From: Pseudonocardia alaniniphila
GTDB taxonomy: Bacteria > Actinomycetota > Actinomycetes > Mycobacteriales > Pseudonocardiaceae
Length of the DNA stretch: 64,000 nucleotides
Direction of reading: 5' to 3'
Assembly: GCF_022524485.1 (NCBI RefSeq)
Contig: NZ_JAKXMK010000004.1
Coordinates: 186,001-250,000 of the forward strand
Shown here one piece after another: positions 17,773 to 26,228 of this stretch (the stretch's first letter is position 1; each line of letters begins with the position of its first letter). The translations under genes and the position numbers were made by a program. Below the pieces are notes generated by a model, which had not been told where the DNA came from, ran no database searches, and saw only the letters and a list, made by a program, of their open reading frames with translations.

Positions 17773-19968
17773 CTAGCGGGCCACCAGCGTGCGCTCGTCG
17801 CGGAACTGGCCAAGCGGCACTGCCGTGCCATCGGTCAGCGTGATGTGCCAGAAGCGCCAGCCGGCACAGGACTTGAGGCCGGTCGCGATCCGTCCGGCTT
17901 CGTCGGGAAGGCGGAACGAGTCGGTGTCGGTAAGCCAGAGCTGACCCTCGGCGTCCACCCTCGCCTCGTGCCGGGTGCCTCGGTGCGTTCCGTGGAGCCG
18001 TACGCCTGGTGTGATCCGGCCGTCGGCGACGAGAACCGCAAGTTCGGTGCGACGGGTGCGACGGGGCCTTGGTGAGCTCCGCACCGACGGGCCCGAGTCG
18101 TTTGTCGTGGCGGGGGTTTCCTCCGTCGCCTCGGCCGGCGGTAGGGCGAGGCCGAGCCGTGCTGGATCCCAGATGCGCTGGGCCAGCGTCTGGTAGAGCT
18201 GACCGCGCACGTCGACGACCTTCTGCATGGGGGTCGATGCGCCGAACGCCCGCAGGGTGCGCTCCACGCCGTGTGATTTGCTGATTCGGTGCAGGGCTGG
18301 GTGCCGCTTGTCGTAACCCGGTGCGAGAACCGCAAGAAGGGCGGTGTGGCGTTGGTACCACTGCGCCTTCTCCCCGAAGGGGAGGTCCCGGACGCTCGCG
18401 TTGTCTGAGGCCGGCAGCAGACCTAGACCACCAAGACGGTTGCGGAGCAGGCGGAACTGCAACGGCTCCAGCTCGGGGTGGCGTTCCGGGTGGTCGGCGA
18501 AGACGTGCTCGATCTGCCAGGAGCGGTCCGTGGACAGGTACTTCTCGATGACGTCCTGTTCGCCCATCTCGTTCTCCACGTATGCCGTCAGGCGAGCCAG
18601 GACGTAGCGGACTTGGGCGCGGTTGTCGCCGCGGAGGCCGAAGGTTTGCATCACGTCGAAGTCGAGTTCCGGTAGCTGCGCGCCGAGGATCGTGCCGAGG
18701 TGGCCAGCCGTCGAACAGCCGCGGACGAGCGGTATCAACTCTCGGACCTCGCGGTTGATGTCTTCCGCGCGAGTCGACTCGTCGTGGACGGCACGTAACA
18801 CATACAGGAGATCCACGAAGTTGGCTGCGACCTTGGCCTTTTCCTTCACCAGCGACGGCGGGTCGTCGGGGCGGATGGCAGCGAGGATCAGCGCCATCTG
18901 AGCGGTCACGCCGTTGGCGTGGTTGTAGAAGAGCGCCGCGAGTTCGTTCTCGTGCCGCGGCTTCACTGTGGCGGCTGCCAGATCCGCGTAGTGCCGGCCG
19001 AGATCGATGAGCTCGGTGACGAAATCAAGGTACGATTCCCCGTCATCGCGCAAGCCGATCTTGGCAGCATGCTCGCGGGTCCACTCGTGCGGCGCTCGGT
19101 CGATCTTCTCGGCGTCGTCGGAGTCCTGGCGAAGGTCGGCGTGCCGGGCGACGAGGAAGGCCTTGAGGAAATCTCGGGGCGCATTCGTGTCGCCGCGTAC
19201 CCGGGTGACCTCAGCCAGCATTGTGCGCCAATTCTCGTTGAGTTTCTCCTCGTCCCGATTCGCCCTAGACAGCAGAAAGCTCTTGATGAGATCGACGGAC
19301 GTCAGCCGGGCCCCGCGATCGTTCATCGACTCGAAGATACGGAAGCCATTGTTCCGGTCCACGGCCTCGATGCCGACCATGACCACGCTATCGAGTAGCC
19401 AATCGACGAAACGGCCGTGCTGGTCGGAGTCCAGTCGCTGCGCGAGCTCCTCTTCGATCTGTGCGCTGCGCTCCCACAGCGTCTGTACCGAGAGGGAGAC
19501 GGCCTTGCCCAGCTCGTAGGGTCGTCCGTTCAGCAGAGCCTCGAGTGGCTTCTGTCGCTCGTCGATGGCGAGCCGGAACCGGGGCCGGCTCCCGTCATAA
19601 CCGGCGACGATGGCTCGGTTGAGCCGATCCCTCGTCTTGTGGCCGGCGCCTTCGGGGATCAGCCGCAACAAGTGGAGGAAGATCAAATGAAGGGTCGTGA
19701 AGCGCTGCTGGCCGTCCACCAGGAAGCGGCGGTCCCCGTCCTCCTCCGTGTAGACGAACGGCCCGAGGAAGAACTGCGCCGGCGTAGCACGCCAGGACCG
19801 GCGGACCCCGTCGCTGCGTTCGAACTCCTCGACGAGGTCGGACAGGAGGGTCCGCACATCATCGGCGGACCAGGCGTACTCCCGCTGGTAGTACTCGATC
19901 GCGTAGGTGACGCGTTCGAACAGTGATGCGAGGTGGAAGGCCTTACCAGTGATCCCGCCGCCCGCCAT
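17773..19968 (-). CDS. GmrSD-type modification-dependent restriction endonuclease with C-terminal RAMA-like domain
   Basis: A 731-residue protein from the ATG at 19966-19968. The N-terminal DUF262 (GmrS-like) domain has YQREYAW and the signature VDGQQRFTTL (about residues 84-93). A DUF1524 (GmrD-like) His-Me nuclease region follows, with QIEHVFADHPE and LRNRLGGLGLL. The last ~90 residues (LVADGRITPGVRLHG, GWRFWHITL, VPLGQFRDE) fit the RAMA domain, known from proteins that deal with modified DNA. GmrSD enzymes cleave DNA with glucosylated or otherwise modified cytosines. The frame extends 56 codons further upstream, but that part is Arg/Ser-rich and not domain-like. It is a single-gene type IV defence next to the conjugative element. 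Confidence 0.85.
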   Translation of the reverse strand: MAGGGITGKAFHLASLFERVTYAIEYYQREYAWSADDVRTLLSDLVEEFERSDGVRRSWRATPAQFFLGPFVYTEEDGDRRFLVDGQQRFTTLHLIFLHLLRLIPEGAGHKTRDRLNRAIVAGYDGSRPRFRLAIDERQKPLEALLNGRPYELGKAVSLSVQTLWERSAQIEEELAQRLDSDQHGRFVDWLLDSVVMVGIEAVDRNNGFRIFESMNDRGARLTSVDLIKSFLLSRANRDEEKLNENWRTMLAEVTRVRGDTNAPRDFLKAFLVARHADLRQDSDDAEKIDRAPHEWTREHAAKIGLRDDGESYLDFVTELIDLGRHYADLAAATVKPRHENELAALFYNHANGVTAQMALILAAIRPDDPPSLVKEKAKVAANFVDLLYVLRAVHDESTRAEDINREVRELIPLVRGCSTAGHLGTILGAQLPELDFDVMQTFGLRGDNRAQVRYVLARLTAYVENEMGEQDVIEKYLSTDRSWQIEHVFADHPERHPELEPLQFRLLRNRLGGLGLLPASDNASVRDLPFGEKAQWYQRHTALLAVLAPGYDKRHPALHRISKSHGVERTLRAFGASTPMQKVVDVRGQLYQTLAQRIWDPARLGLALPPAEATEETPATTNDSGPSVRSSPRPRRTRRTELAVLVADGRITPGVRLHGTHRGTRHEARVDAEGQLWLTDTDSFRLPDEAGRIATGLKSCAGWRFWHITLTDGTAVPLGQFRDERTLVAR

Positions 19969-20089
19969 CCGACCCCGTTTCGGTGATTGCCGTCCGTGTT
20001 CACCCGACGGCTCACCGTTGTACCAGCAGACGGACCAGTACGCGACGTCTTCGAAGCTGAGATCGGACCTCGACCGAGCCGGTTGCCGC

Positions 20090-20530
20090 CGGCCCTGGCT
20101 GCTCAGCCACCGCGACGCCGGCGTCGAGGACGTCATGGCGAAGCGGCTCGATCACATCGATCGAGCGGACAGCAGGATCTGGCGCGGGGTCCGTACCCAC
20201 TTGACCGCGGAAGCCATCGTCGGCGGCGTGCTGGGCAGCTCGCACAACCCCGAAGCCCCATGGGTCGCCGGTTGGACCTACCCGTTGCACCCCAGCACGC
20301 CACGACATCGCGTCAGTCCTCACCGCGCCCGCTGCTGAGCATCCGTGGCCTCCGACGATTCCGTCGAGCCAGTTCGGACAGCGATCTAGCGAACGAGTGA
20401 GGTACGTCCAGGTCGCGCCGGCAACCGTCGTGGAACTCCATGTCGACACCTCGTTTGAGAAGCATCGGTGGCGACACCTGCCCGAGGTTCCTCCGCGTCC
20501 GCGCGGACCCCACGGCCGAGCGGCGTCTCC
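20090..20530 (+). pseudogene. remnant of an ATP-dependent DNA ligase (C-terminal half)
   Basis: The plus strand reads WLLSHRDAGVEDVMAKRLDH and HLTAEAIVGGVLGS, matching AGIEGVVAKRLDH and SAEAVVGGVLGS of the ligase at 61.3-62.7 kb. After a frameshift near 20300-20315 the frame continues EHPWPPTIPSSQFG and RYVQVAPATVVELHVD. A second shift near 20476 is needed to reach FLRVRADPTAERR. The adenylation motif KxDG and the whole N-terminal half are missing. This is a decayed copy of a LigD/LigC-type ligase, divergent from the GmrSD gene. Confidence 0.85.
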
Positions 20531-20668
20531 GCAGAGCGACCCGTACTCCCAACTCCACCTGCGCAGAGGCCAGCCCTAGCCGCGGGATCGCGGCCAATTC
20601 GGCAGCGGTTGCTGTCCGTGGCGTCGGTCAGCGGTCGTTCCGGGTGGGCCGACGCACTGTGGCATCGC

Positions 20669-20890
20669 CGCCCGGTCTGGTGGCCGATGAACCCTGGCCG
20701 GCCCGCGTGGGTGAACCAGCTGCGTGGCCTGCCGACTGGTGCGTGCGTTTCGACTGCTGGTCCACGCCGGGTGGGCCAGCCGGAACCCCCGGCCCGTCCG
20801 GGGCGGGCGCTGCCTGGCGGGTGCGTCCCACACCGGGACACACCAACGCCGCAGCCGTAGGGCACGCGGCCAGCATCGAAGGAGCCATCG
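20669..20890 (+). promoter_or_regulatory. diverged copy (D) of the repeated 5' leader element, upstream of the ParB-like gene
   Basis: CGCCCGG, then GGCCGATGAACCCTGGCC, and later GGGTGGGCCAGCCGGAACCC match the order of boxes in copies A-C, with about 30 bases missing between the first two. The 3' box ends near 20812, 78 bases before the ParB-like start. Confidence 0.6.
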
Positions 20891-22618
20891 ATGACCGGCG
20901 ATCACCAGCACGACCAGTACGAGGCGAACGCAGACATCAGCGCGGAGCACGATCGTGAGGAGGTGGCCCCCGACGCCTCGCTCGGGGAGCTTCTGCAGGT
21001 CGACCCCCGCGAGTTGATCATCGGTGCGAACGTCCGCGGGCAGGTCGGCTTGGATCGGGAGTTCGTGCGCTCGATCCGCGACCGGGGCGTCCGGGAGCCG
21101 ATTCAGGTCCGCCGCCGGACCGGTGATGGGGCGTTGGTGGTGCGCAAGGGTAAGCGCCGCACGCTGGGCGCGATCGAGGCCGGCCAGGGGATGGTGCGGG
21201 TCCTGGTCGAGCCCGACGTCGACCCGGGCGAGGACGACACCGCCGGGCAGGTCGAGCGGATCGTGGATCAGCTTGAGGAGAATCTGCACCGGTTGGGGAA
21301 CTCCGAGGTTGAGGAGGTGGCGGCGCATCAGCAGTTGCTGGATCTGGGGTTGACGGCCGGGCAGATTGCTCGCCGCACCCATACTCCGGTGAAGCGGGTC
21401 AAGGTCACCACGGCGGTGGCGCGCAGCGAGTTCGCCGCGGCGGTGCTGGCTCGCTATGACATCCCGTTGGACCGGGTCGCGGTGATTGCCGAGTTCGATG
21501 ACGGCACCGAGAAGGGAGTCGAGGCGATCAAGGCACTGACCGTCACCGCGCAGAGCGAGCCGGCGCAGTTCGAGCACGTGGCGCAGCGGCTGCGTGACCA
21601 GCGCGAGGAGCAGCGCCTGGTGGCCGAGCGGGTTGCCGAGCTGACCGCGGCTGGGGTCCGGGTCGTCACCGAGCACACCGATCACGCTGTGCGGATCAGC
21701 GGGCTGCGGCCGACCGCGCAGGACCCCAGCGGCACCGAGCTGACCCTCGAGGCCCACCAGGACTGCCCCGGACACTCCGCCACCGTCGACGTGCGGCGCA
21801 GCTTCGGAGCACGGGGCACCACGGTGACGACCTCCTACCTGTGCACCGACCCCGACGGGAACGGGCACATCCCCCGCTGGGACAACAGCACGGCCACCAC
21901 CGGCAGCGGGTCGGGCACTCGGCAGCCCGGCCCGATGAGCGAGGCGGAGAAGGCCGAACGGCGACGGGTCATCGCGAACAACAAGGACTGGGACTCCGCG
22001 ACCACCGTGCGCCGGGACTGGCTGCAGGCGGCGTTCCTGGCCCGCAAGACGGCCCCGAAGGATGCCGCCCGGTTCATCGCCACCACCCTGGGCCGCGGCG
22101 GCCACGATGTGCGTAAGGCGATGGAGTCCGGCCATGCCACCGCGCAGGAGCTGCTGGGCATGGACCCGGTGGTCACCCACGGGGCGCCCAACCCCATTGC
22201 GCTCGCCGCGGACACCGCGTCGCCGACACGGGCGACCATGCTGGCGCTGGCGGTGCTGCTCGGTGCGGCCGAGCAGGGCACGGGACGGCACAGCTGGCGC
22301 AACCCCAGCCCGGAATCCCGCGCCTACTTCACCGCGCTGCGGGGCTGGGGCTACCCGCTGTCCCCGGTCGAGCAGCTCGTGCTCACCCTGGACACCGCCA
22401 CCACGGACGGCGAGCCGAGCACCGATGCCGCCAGCGACGAGAACCAGAACGGCGACGCAGCCCCCGATACGGCCGAGACTGACACCCGGATCGAAGCCGA
22501 CGACGACGGCCACGAGCGCAGCGTCGGCGAATCCGAGGACGCCTCCGGCGCGGCCCGTGATGGCGGGGCCGAAGGCCGAGTGATCGACGGAGGTGAGGAC
22601 ACCGCTGACGTGGCCTGA
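20891..22618 (+). CDS. ParB/RepB/Spo0J-family protein
   Basis: A 575-residue protein. The N-terminal ParB nuclease-like domain has IIGANVRGQVGLDREFV, REPIQVRR and GKRRTLGAIEAG, then an ENLHRLGNSEVEE box and an HTH (GLTAGQIARRTHTPVKRVK). The middle and C-terminal parts are unlike chromosomal ParB, and the end is acidic and disordered. Its length, nearly twice a normal ParB, points to a plasmid or element protein with extra domains. No ParA gene is adjacent. It heads the module with SSB and Prim-Pol, so partition or replication control is inferred. A strong terminator follows. A long minus-strand open frame across it is a codon-bias shadow. Confidence 0.85.
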   Translation: MTGDHQHDQYEANADISAEHDREEVAPDASLGELLQVDPRELIIGANVRGQVGLDREFVRSIRDRGVREPIQVRRRTGDGALVVRKGKRRTLGAIEAGQGMVRVLVEPDVDPGEDDTAGQVERIVDQLEENLHRLGNSEVEEVAAHQQLLDLGLTAGQIARRTHTPVKRVKVTTAVARSEFAAAVLARYDIPLDRVAVIAEFDDGTEKGVEAIKALTVTAQSEPAQFEHVAQRLRDQREEQRLVAERVAELTAAGVRVVTEHTDHAVRISGLRPTAQDPSGTELTLEAHQDCPGHSATVDVRRSFGARGTTVTTSYLCTDPDGNGHIPRWDNSTATTGSGSGTRQPGPMSEAEKAERRRVIANNKDWDSATTVRRDWLQAAFLARKTAPKDAARFIATTLGRGGHDVRKAMESGHATAQELLGMDPVVTHGAPNPIALAADTASPTRATMLALAVLLGAAEQGTGRHSWRNPSPESRAYFTALRGWGYPLSPVEQLVLTLDTATTDGEPSTDAASDENQNGDAAPDTAETDTRIEADDDGHERSVGESEDASGAARDGGAEGRVIDGGEDTADVA

Positions 22619-22623
22619 TCACT

Positions 22624-22659
22624 GCGGTCGGTGAGGTCCTGCGGGGCCTCACCGACCGC
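22624..22659 (+). terminator. hairpin terminator after the ParB-like gene
   Basis: GCGGTCGGTGAGG and CCTCACCGACCGC form a perfect 13-bp stem with a 10-base loop, starting 5 bases after the stop codon. No T-tract follows, as is common in actinobacteria. Confidence 0.75.
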
Positions 22660-22977
22660 GCTCGTACTATCTGGCATCACAGGTCCACGGGGAGGAACAC
22701 CTCCCAAGGTCAGACAACCAGGCACTGCACGAGCGCGCTGCTGGGGACCTGACGGAGCGCTAATACGAGCTCCCAATGCCAGGCTGCGCGTTCTGCCGGG
22801 GAACTGCGCAGCTACGAGTTCGACCTTGCAAGAAGGCGCCGTCCGGCCACCTGGTGACAGGTCGGTAGCTCGTCGCCGATTGGTTGCGCGAGAGCGGGAG
22901 AGCGCCCGCGTGCGCTTCCCCCGTGCGTCGCCTGCTGGTGACACGTGCATTGCCGTCGGTTACGCGGCGGCGGGTGC
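22660..22977. other. noncoding stretch with a hairpin, before leader copy A
   Basis: About 320 bases with no convincing gene. At 22784-22811 CTGCGCGTTC and GAACTGCGCAG make a stem of ten pairs with one bulged base, and GGAGGAACACCTCC is a short palindrome near 22700. These could belong to a small RNA or an origin; I cannot tell which. Confidence 0.35.
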
Positions 22978-23194
22978 CGCCCGGAGGGCAGCACACCGAG
23001 GCGGGGCCAGCGCCGACGAACCCGGCCCACACCATGCCGGTGAGATCGCCTGCAACCACCAGGCCGGTCAAGGGGACCGACATCGCGATCACACCCGCAT
23101 GGGCGAGCCGGAACCGCCGCCGTCCCTGCGGGCCCCCGCTCCGGTGCGCTGAGTCCGGGTGCGTCATCTCGACGCCGAGCCCCCGGAGGCCCGT
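22978..23194 (+). promoter_or_regulatory. repeated 5' leader element, copy A
   Basis: Begins CGCCCGGAGGGCAGCACACC and runs through CGGTGAGATCGCC, a variable segment, GCGATCACACC, GGGCGAGCCGGAACC and CCGTCCCTGCGGG to GCGCTGAG (ends 23153). It is followed by CGCCGAGCCCCCGGAGGCCC and the start codon of 23195-23344. The stem CCC-TGC-GGG is shorter here than in copies B and C. Confidence 0.75.
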
Positions 23195-23344
23195 ATGCCC
23201 TGCACACGCCAATCCCGCACCAACAACGCCAGCACCATCTGGCGCGAGTTCACCGATCGCGATGCTCGGGAGGACGCGCTCGCGGCCGATTTCGCTGGGG
23301 TGCTCAATCAGCTTGGTTCCGAAGCAGAGGGGAGCCAGTGGTGA
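23195..23344 (+). CDS. small hypothetical protein, 49 residues
   Basis: Starts at ATG 23195 behind a strong ribosome site (CCGGAGG) at the end of leader copy A. The sequence includes STIWREFTDRDAREDALAAD and FAGVLNQLGSE; it is mostly helical and acidic. It overlaps the next gene by TGATG, so the two are translationally coupled. No family is recognised, but the leader, ribosome site and overlap make it a believable gene. Confidence 0.6.
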   Translation: MPCTRQSRTNNASTIWREFTDRDAREDALAADFAGVLNQLGSEAEGSQW

Positions 23345-23751
23345 TGGGTAGGAACCAGATCAACTCCTACGACAATGCCCGCAGCTGGATCCTGCCCGAT
23401 CACGTCTGCTCCAACATCCCGCGGCGCGGCAGTGAGGGCATGCTCGGTGCGCACAACGCCGCCCGCGGGCTGCTCGTCGAGATCTGCCGCCACACCGGCG
23501 CGGTCCCGCTGTGCCTGCACTACCACGAGGCCTCGCACCGCCGCGGCTGGCTGATCATCGTGACCGCTCTCGCAGAAAGCGCGGGGAACTTCCTGCTCGT
23601 GACGACCCGCAGTTTCACCGACTGGCACCGAGCCGGTGATGACGGTTGGCGGATCTGCATCAACGGCCAGGACCTGTCCGATGAGGATCGAAACCTGACT
23701 CCGTCGGTGCCGATGCAGGCGGCCATCGTCGATCGCTGGCTGCATCCCTGA
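23344..23751 (+). CDS. hypothetical protein of the ParB-SSB module
   Basis: A 135-residue protein. ATG 23344 is chosen because GGGGAG lies about 9 bases upstream; GTG codons at 23338 and 23341 are alternatives. Features include WILPDHVCSNIPRRGSEG, CLHYHEASHRRGWLIIVTAL and DGWRICINGQDLSDED. It looks like a compact soluble alpha/beta protein. I do not recognise the family. It is cotranscribed with the 49-residue protein upstream and closed by a hairpin terminator. Confidence 0.7.
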   Translation: MGRNQINSYDNARSWILPDHVCSNIPRRGSEGMLGAHNAARGLLVEICRHTGAVPLCLHYHEASHRRGWLIIVTALAESAGNFLLVTTRSFTDWHRAGDDGWRICINGQDLSDEDRNLTPSVPMQAAIVDRWLHP

Positions 23752-23760
23752 CTCACCTTC

Positions 23761-23787
23761 GGCGCGGGCCCGTCCTAGGCCCGCGCC
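23761..23787 (+). terminator. hairpin terminator after 23344-23751
   Basis: GGCGCGGGCC and GGCCCGCGCC form a 10-bp stem with a 7-base loop, 9 bases after the stop codon. Confidence 0.7.
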
Positions 23788-23920
23788 AGCCGATCCTTAC
23801 CGGGCGGCCGCCGAACCTACGCGTGGGAGCGTCAACGCATCGCCATGGGCCGTGGCCACCCTGGGAGGCCACCTCGACGGGACGCTCCTGCCGCGTGAGC
23901 GAGCTCGCTTTGCGCGAGGT

Positions 23921-24031
23921 ATGAGCCGGCTCGGATCACCCGGTGTGCCGGTCGAGGTTTGCTTTCCCCGGCGCGGCCTTGACGGGGAGGCGATCGCGCG
24001 ACGGGTCGTGCTGTTGCTGTTGCCTGTTTGA
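23921..24031 (+). CDS. possible small protein, 36 residues
   Basis: An ATG-started frame (VPVEVCFPRRGLDGEAIARR, then a hydrophobic VVLLLLPV end) stops just before leader copy B. Its ATGA start overlaps the stop of an even shorter GTG frame, which would allow coupling. Codon use fits the neighbourhood, but the length makes it uncertain. Confidence 0.3.
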   Translation: MSRLGSPGVPVEVCFPRRGLDGEAIARRVVLLLLPV

Positions 24032-24034
24032 TGA

Positions 24035-24259
24035 CGCCCGAAGGTCAGCACAGCCCGGGTGGGGCAAGCGCCGATGAACCCGCCCCGGCCCATCCCGGTG
24101 AGATCGCCTGCGGTCGCGATGTCGGCTGGTGTCGAGGGATGCGATCACACCGGGATGAGCGAGCCGGAACCCCCGCCGTCCCCTGCGGGGGACCCCACCC
24201 GCACCGCGCTGAGGCCCAGGCCGCGTCACCCACCGACACCGAGCCCCAGGGAGCCCGAC
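24035..24259 (+). promoter_or_regulatory. repeated 5' leader element, copy B, upstream of ssb
   Basis: Boxes CGCCCGAAGGTCAGCACA, GCGCCGATGAACCCG, CCCATCCCGGTGAGATCGCC, GCGATCACACCGGGATG, GCGAGCCGGAACCCCCGCCG and GCGCTGAG (ends 24213) match copies A and C. The hairpin is longer here: GTCCCC and GGGGAC pair (24178-24193), a compensated extension of the GTCCC/GGGAC stem of copy C. The ssb start lies 46 bases beyond the last box. Confidence 0.8.
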
Positions 24260-24676
24260 ATGAACGAGATCACCATCCACGGCAACCTCACCGCCGACCC
24301 CGAGCTGCGCTTCTCACCCGGCGGGGTGCCGGTCCTGACCCTCAACGTCGCGGTCAACCGCAGCCGTTATGACCGCCGCACCGGCGGCTACACCAACCTG
24401 CCCCCGGTCTTCCACCGGGTCGTGGCGTTCAACCAGCTCGCCGAGAACGCCGCGACCAGCCTGGCCAAGGGCGCCACCGTCACCATCACCGGCCAGCTCG
24501 CCGACGACTCCTACACCAAGGACGGCGAGCGCCGCCGCGGCATCAAGCTCGAAGCCGCCGACATCGCGGCCAGCCTCCGCTACGCCACCGCCCAGATCAC
24601 CCGCAACAAGCGACCCGACACCGACCCGGCCCCGGAGCCGCTGCCCGAGCCGACCAGCGAAGAGCCCGCCGCCTGA
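24260..24676 (+). CDS. ssb: single-stranded DNA-binding protein
   Basis: A 138-residue protein at ATG 24260, with GGGAGCC upstream. The OB fold is clear: MNEITIHGNLTADPELRF, VPVLTLNVAVNR, a YDRRTGGYTNLPPVFHRVVA segment, NAATSLAKGATVTITGQL and KLEAADIAASLRYATAQI. The C-terminal tail is short and lacks the DDDIPF motif of chromosomal SSB, as is common in plasmid and element SSBs. It has its own leader and terminator and works with the downstream Prim-Pol in replication or transfer. Confidence 0.95.
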   Translation: MNEITIHGNLTADPELRFSPGGVPVLTLNVAVNRSRYDRRTGGYTNLPPVFHRVVAFNQLAENAATSLAKGATVTITGQLADDSYTKDGERRRGIKLEAADIAASLRYATAQITRNKRPDTDPAPEPLPEPTSEEPAA

Positions 24677-24687
24677 ACCCTCCCGCG

Positions 24688-24732
24688 CCCGGCGGTCCGG
24701 ACCACCCCGGTCCGGACCGCCGGGCGTCTTTT
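24688..24732 (+). terminator. strong intrinsic terminator after ssb
   Basis: CCCGGCGGTCCGGACC pairs perfectly with GGTCCGGACCGCCGGG over 16 bp with a 5-base loop and is followed by CGTCTTTT. It lies 11 bases after the ssb stop. Confidence 0.9.
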
Positions 24733-24959
24733 GCGGGCTGCGGATTCCAGCGGTCGCACCCGCAACCCGGCTGCTGGTTCCCAGGTCGGCTGGTGTTCTG
24801 GCGTCGGCCCAGCACGGTGCCCGAGAACCCGGGCCCGCGACACAACCCCGATCTTCGATGGCCCCGATCCTGGCCGGTCGCGGGCCCGGAACCCCGGGCG
24901 GTCCCCGGCGTGCCGACGCAAGCACAGCATGCAGCCGACCTGACCTGGAGTTGAGCACG

Positions 24960-25946
24960 ATGACCACGACGACGCCCCACCGGCAACCAGTCCGCCGTCC
25001 CGGACTCGGGCAGACGCGGCGGACCGGTATGCGCCTGGGGAACGTTGCTACCGCTGCGGCCACGGCCGGTCGATACGTGTTCCCGATCCACCCGCGCAGC
25101 AAGATCCCCGCGGTGACGGACTGGGAGACCGCGGCCACCCGCGACCTCGAGCAGATCCGCCGCTGGTGGGATGCGCGGCCCTACAACATCGGGATCGCCA
25201 CCGGGAGAAGCGGCCTGCTCGTGGTCGACCTCGACCTCGTCCCCAACGACTGCCCACCCGAGTGGGCCGGCACCCGGGGCGGGTTCGATGTGCTGGCGCG
25301 ACGCGCGGCCGCAGCCGGTGCGCCCTGGCCGCCGCACACGCTCGTCGTGGCCACCGCGACCGGGGGCACCCATTGGTACTTCCGCCCACCCGCGGGGGCC
25401 CAGCTGCGCAACACCCAGGGCGGCCCTCGCCGTGGCCTGGGGTGGTGCGTGGACACCCGCGGGCACGGCGGCTACGTCCTGGGTCCCGGCTCCGTCCGCC
25501 CCGACGGCACCTACCGGGTCGTCCGCCGCTATCCGATCGCGCAGCTTCCCGGATGGTTGCTCGCCGCCCTGACCCCGCCGGGACCCCCGCCACCTCCCAG
25601 AGCCCTCAGCCGCCGCCCGGTCTCCCAGCGACGAGCCGCGGCATACCTGCGAGCCGTGGTCAACGGAGAGATCGCCGCCGTCGCGGCCGCCGGCGTCGGG
25701 GACCGGCACACCACACTGCTGCGCGCCGCGCGCCGGCTCGGCCACTGGGCCGCCAGCGGCGCCCTGGCCGAAGCCGAGGCACGGGCCGCGCTCACCGATG
25801 CCGCCCAGCACTTCGTCGGAGTCGCCGGCTACACCGCTGCACACATCGCGCGGGACATCACCGACGGCCTCGCCTACGGCGCCCGGCGTCCACGCCGGAT
25901 CAAGGACATCCCTGACAGGCGCGGTCCGGCGAACGCGCCCAGCTGA
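24960..25946 (+). CDS. bifunctional DNA primase/polymerase (Prim-Pol) domain protein
   Basis: A 328-residue protein from ATG 24960, with GGAG about 9 bases upstream. The Prim-Pol domain of the AEP superfamily occupies residues ~25-210: YVFPIHPRSKIPAV, NIGIATGRSGLLVVDLDL with catalytic acidic residues, TGGTHWYF with a conserved His, and GYVLGPGSVRPDGTYRVV. The C-terminal ~110 residues are helical (GDRHTTLLRAARRLGHWAA). There is no helicase domain, unlike many plasmid replicases, so this is a short form. With SSB and ParB-like it suggests an element that makes its own replication primers. Confidence 0.9.
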   Translation: MTTTTPHRQPVRRPGLGQTRRTGMRLGNVATAAATAGRYVFPIHPRSKIPAVTDWETAATRDLEQIRRWWDARPYNIGIATGRSGLLVVDLDLVPNDCPPEWAGTRGGFDVLARRAAAAGAPWPPHTLVVATATGGTHWYFRPPAGAQLRNTQGGPRRGLGWCVDTRGHGGYVLGPGSVRPDGTYRVVRRYPIAQLPGWLLAALTPPGPPPPPRALSRRPVSQRRAAAYLRAVVNGEIAAVAAAGVGDRHTTLLRAARRLGHWAASGALAEAEARAALTDAAQHFVGVAGYTAAHIARDITDGLAYGARRPRRIKDIPDRRGPANAPS

Positions 25947-26228
25947 CCTGACAGCTGGCCGGGGCTGCTCCACACCGTCGAGGGCGTCGGCCGCGGGAAA
26001 CACGTGGTCGTGTGCACTGCCGGTGGTGCCGTTCCGAGCAACGGGTGGCCGAGCCCGGCCCGCGCACTGCGCACAATCGGGGGTCTCGCACGTGCCGGGT
26101 CCTGATGGCCAGCGCTGGTCAGAGGCGTTGCTGATTCGTGGTCAGTCCGGGTGCAGAGATGACCAGGTGTGGCGGATGCGTGGTCATGTGGTGGCGGGTC
26201 GGGCCTCCGGTTCCCAGCTCAGGTGGAT

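Noticed and set aside
20576-22513. A 645-codon open frame on the minus strand opposite the ParB-like gene
   Set aside because: It is the codon-bias shadow of the plus-strand ParB-like gene, which has clear domains; the translation is Arg/Gly/Val-rich without motifs.
23797-24093. Minus-strand frames opposite leader copy B
   Set aside because: The same reading appears opposite copies A and C only because the DNA repeats; the conserved features are noncoding boxes and a hairpin, and frame is not preserved between copies.
24745-24950. A fifth leader copy before the Prim-Pol gene
   Set aside because: Only a GGAACCCCGGGCGGTCCCC stretch resembles the 3' box; the other boxes and the spacing are missing.
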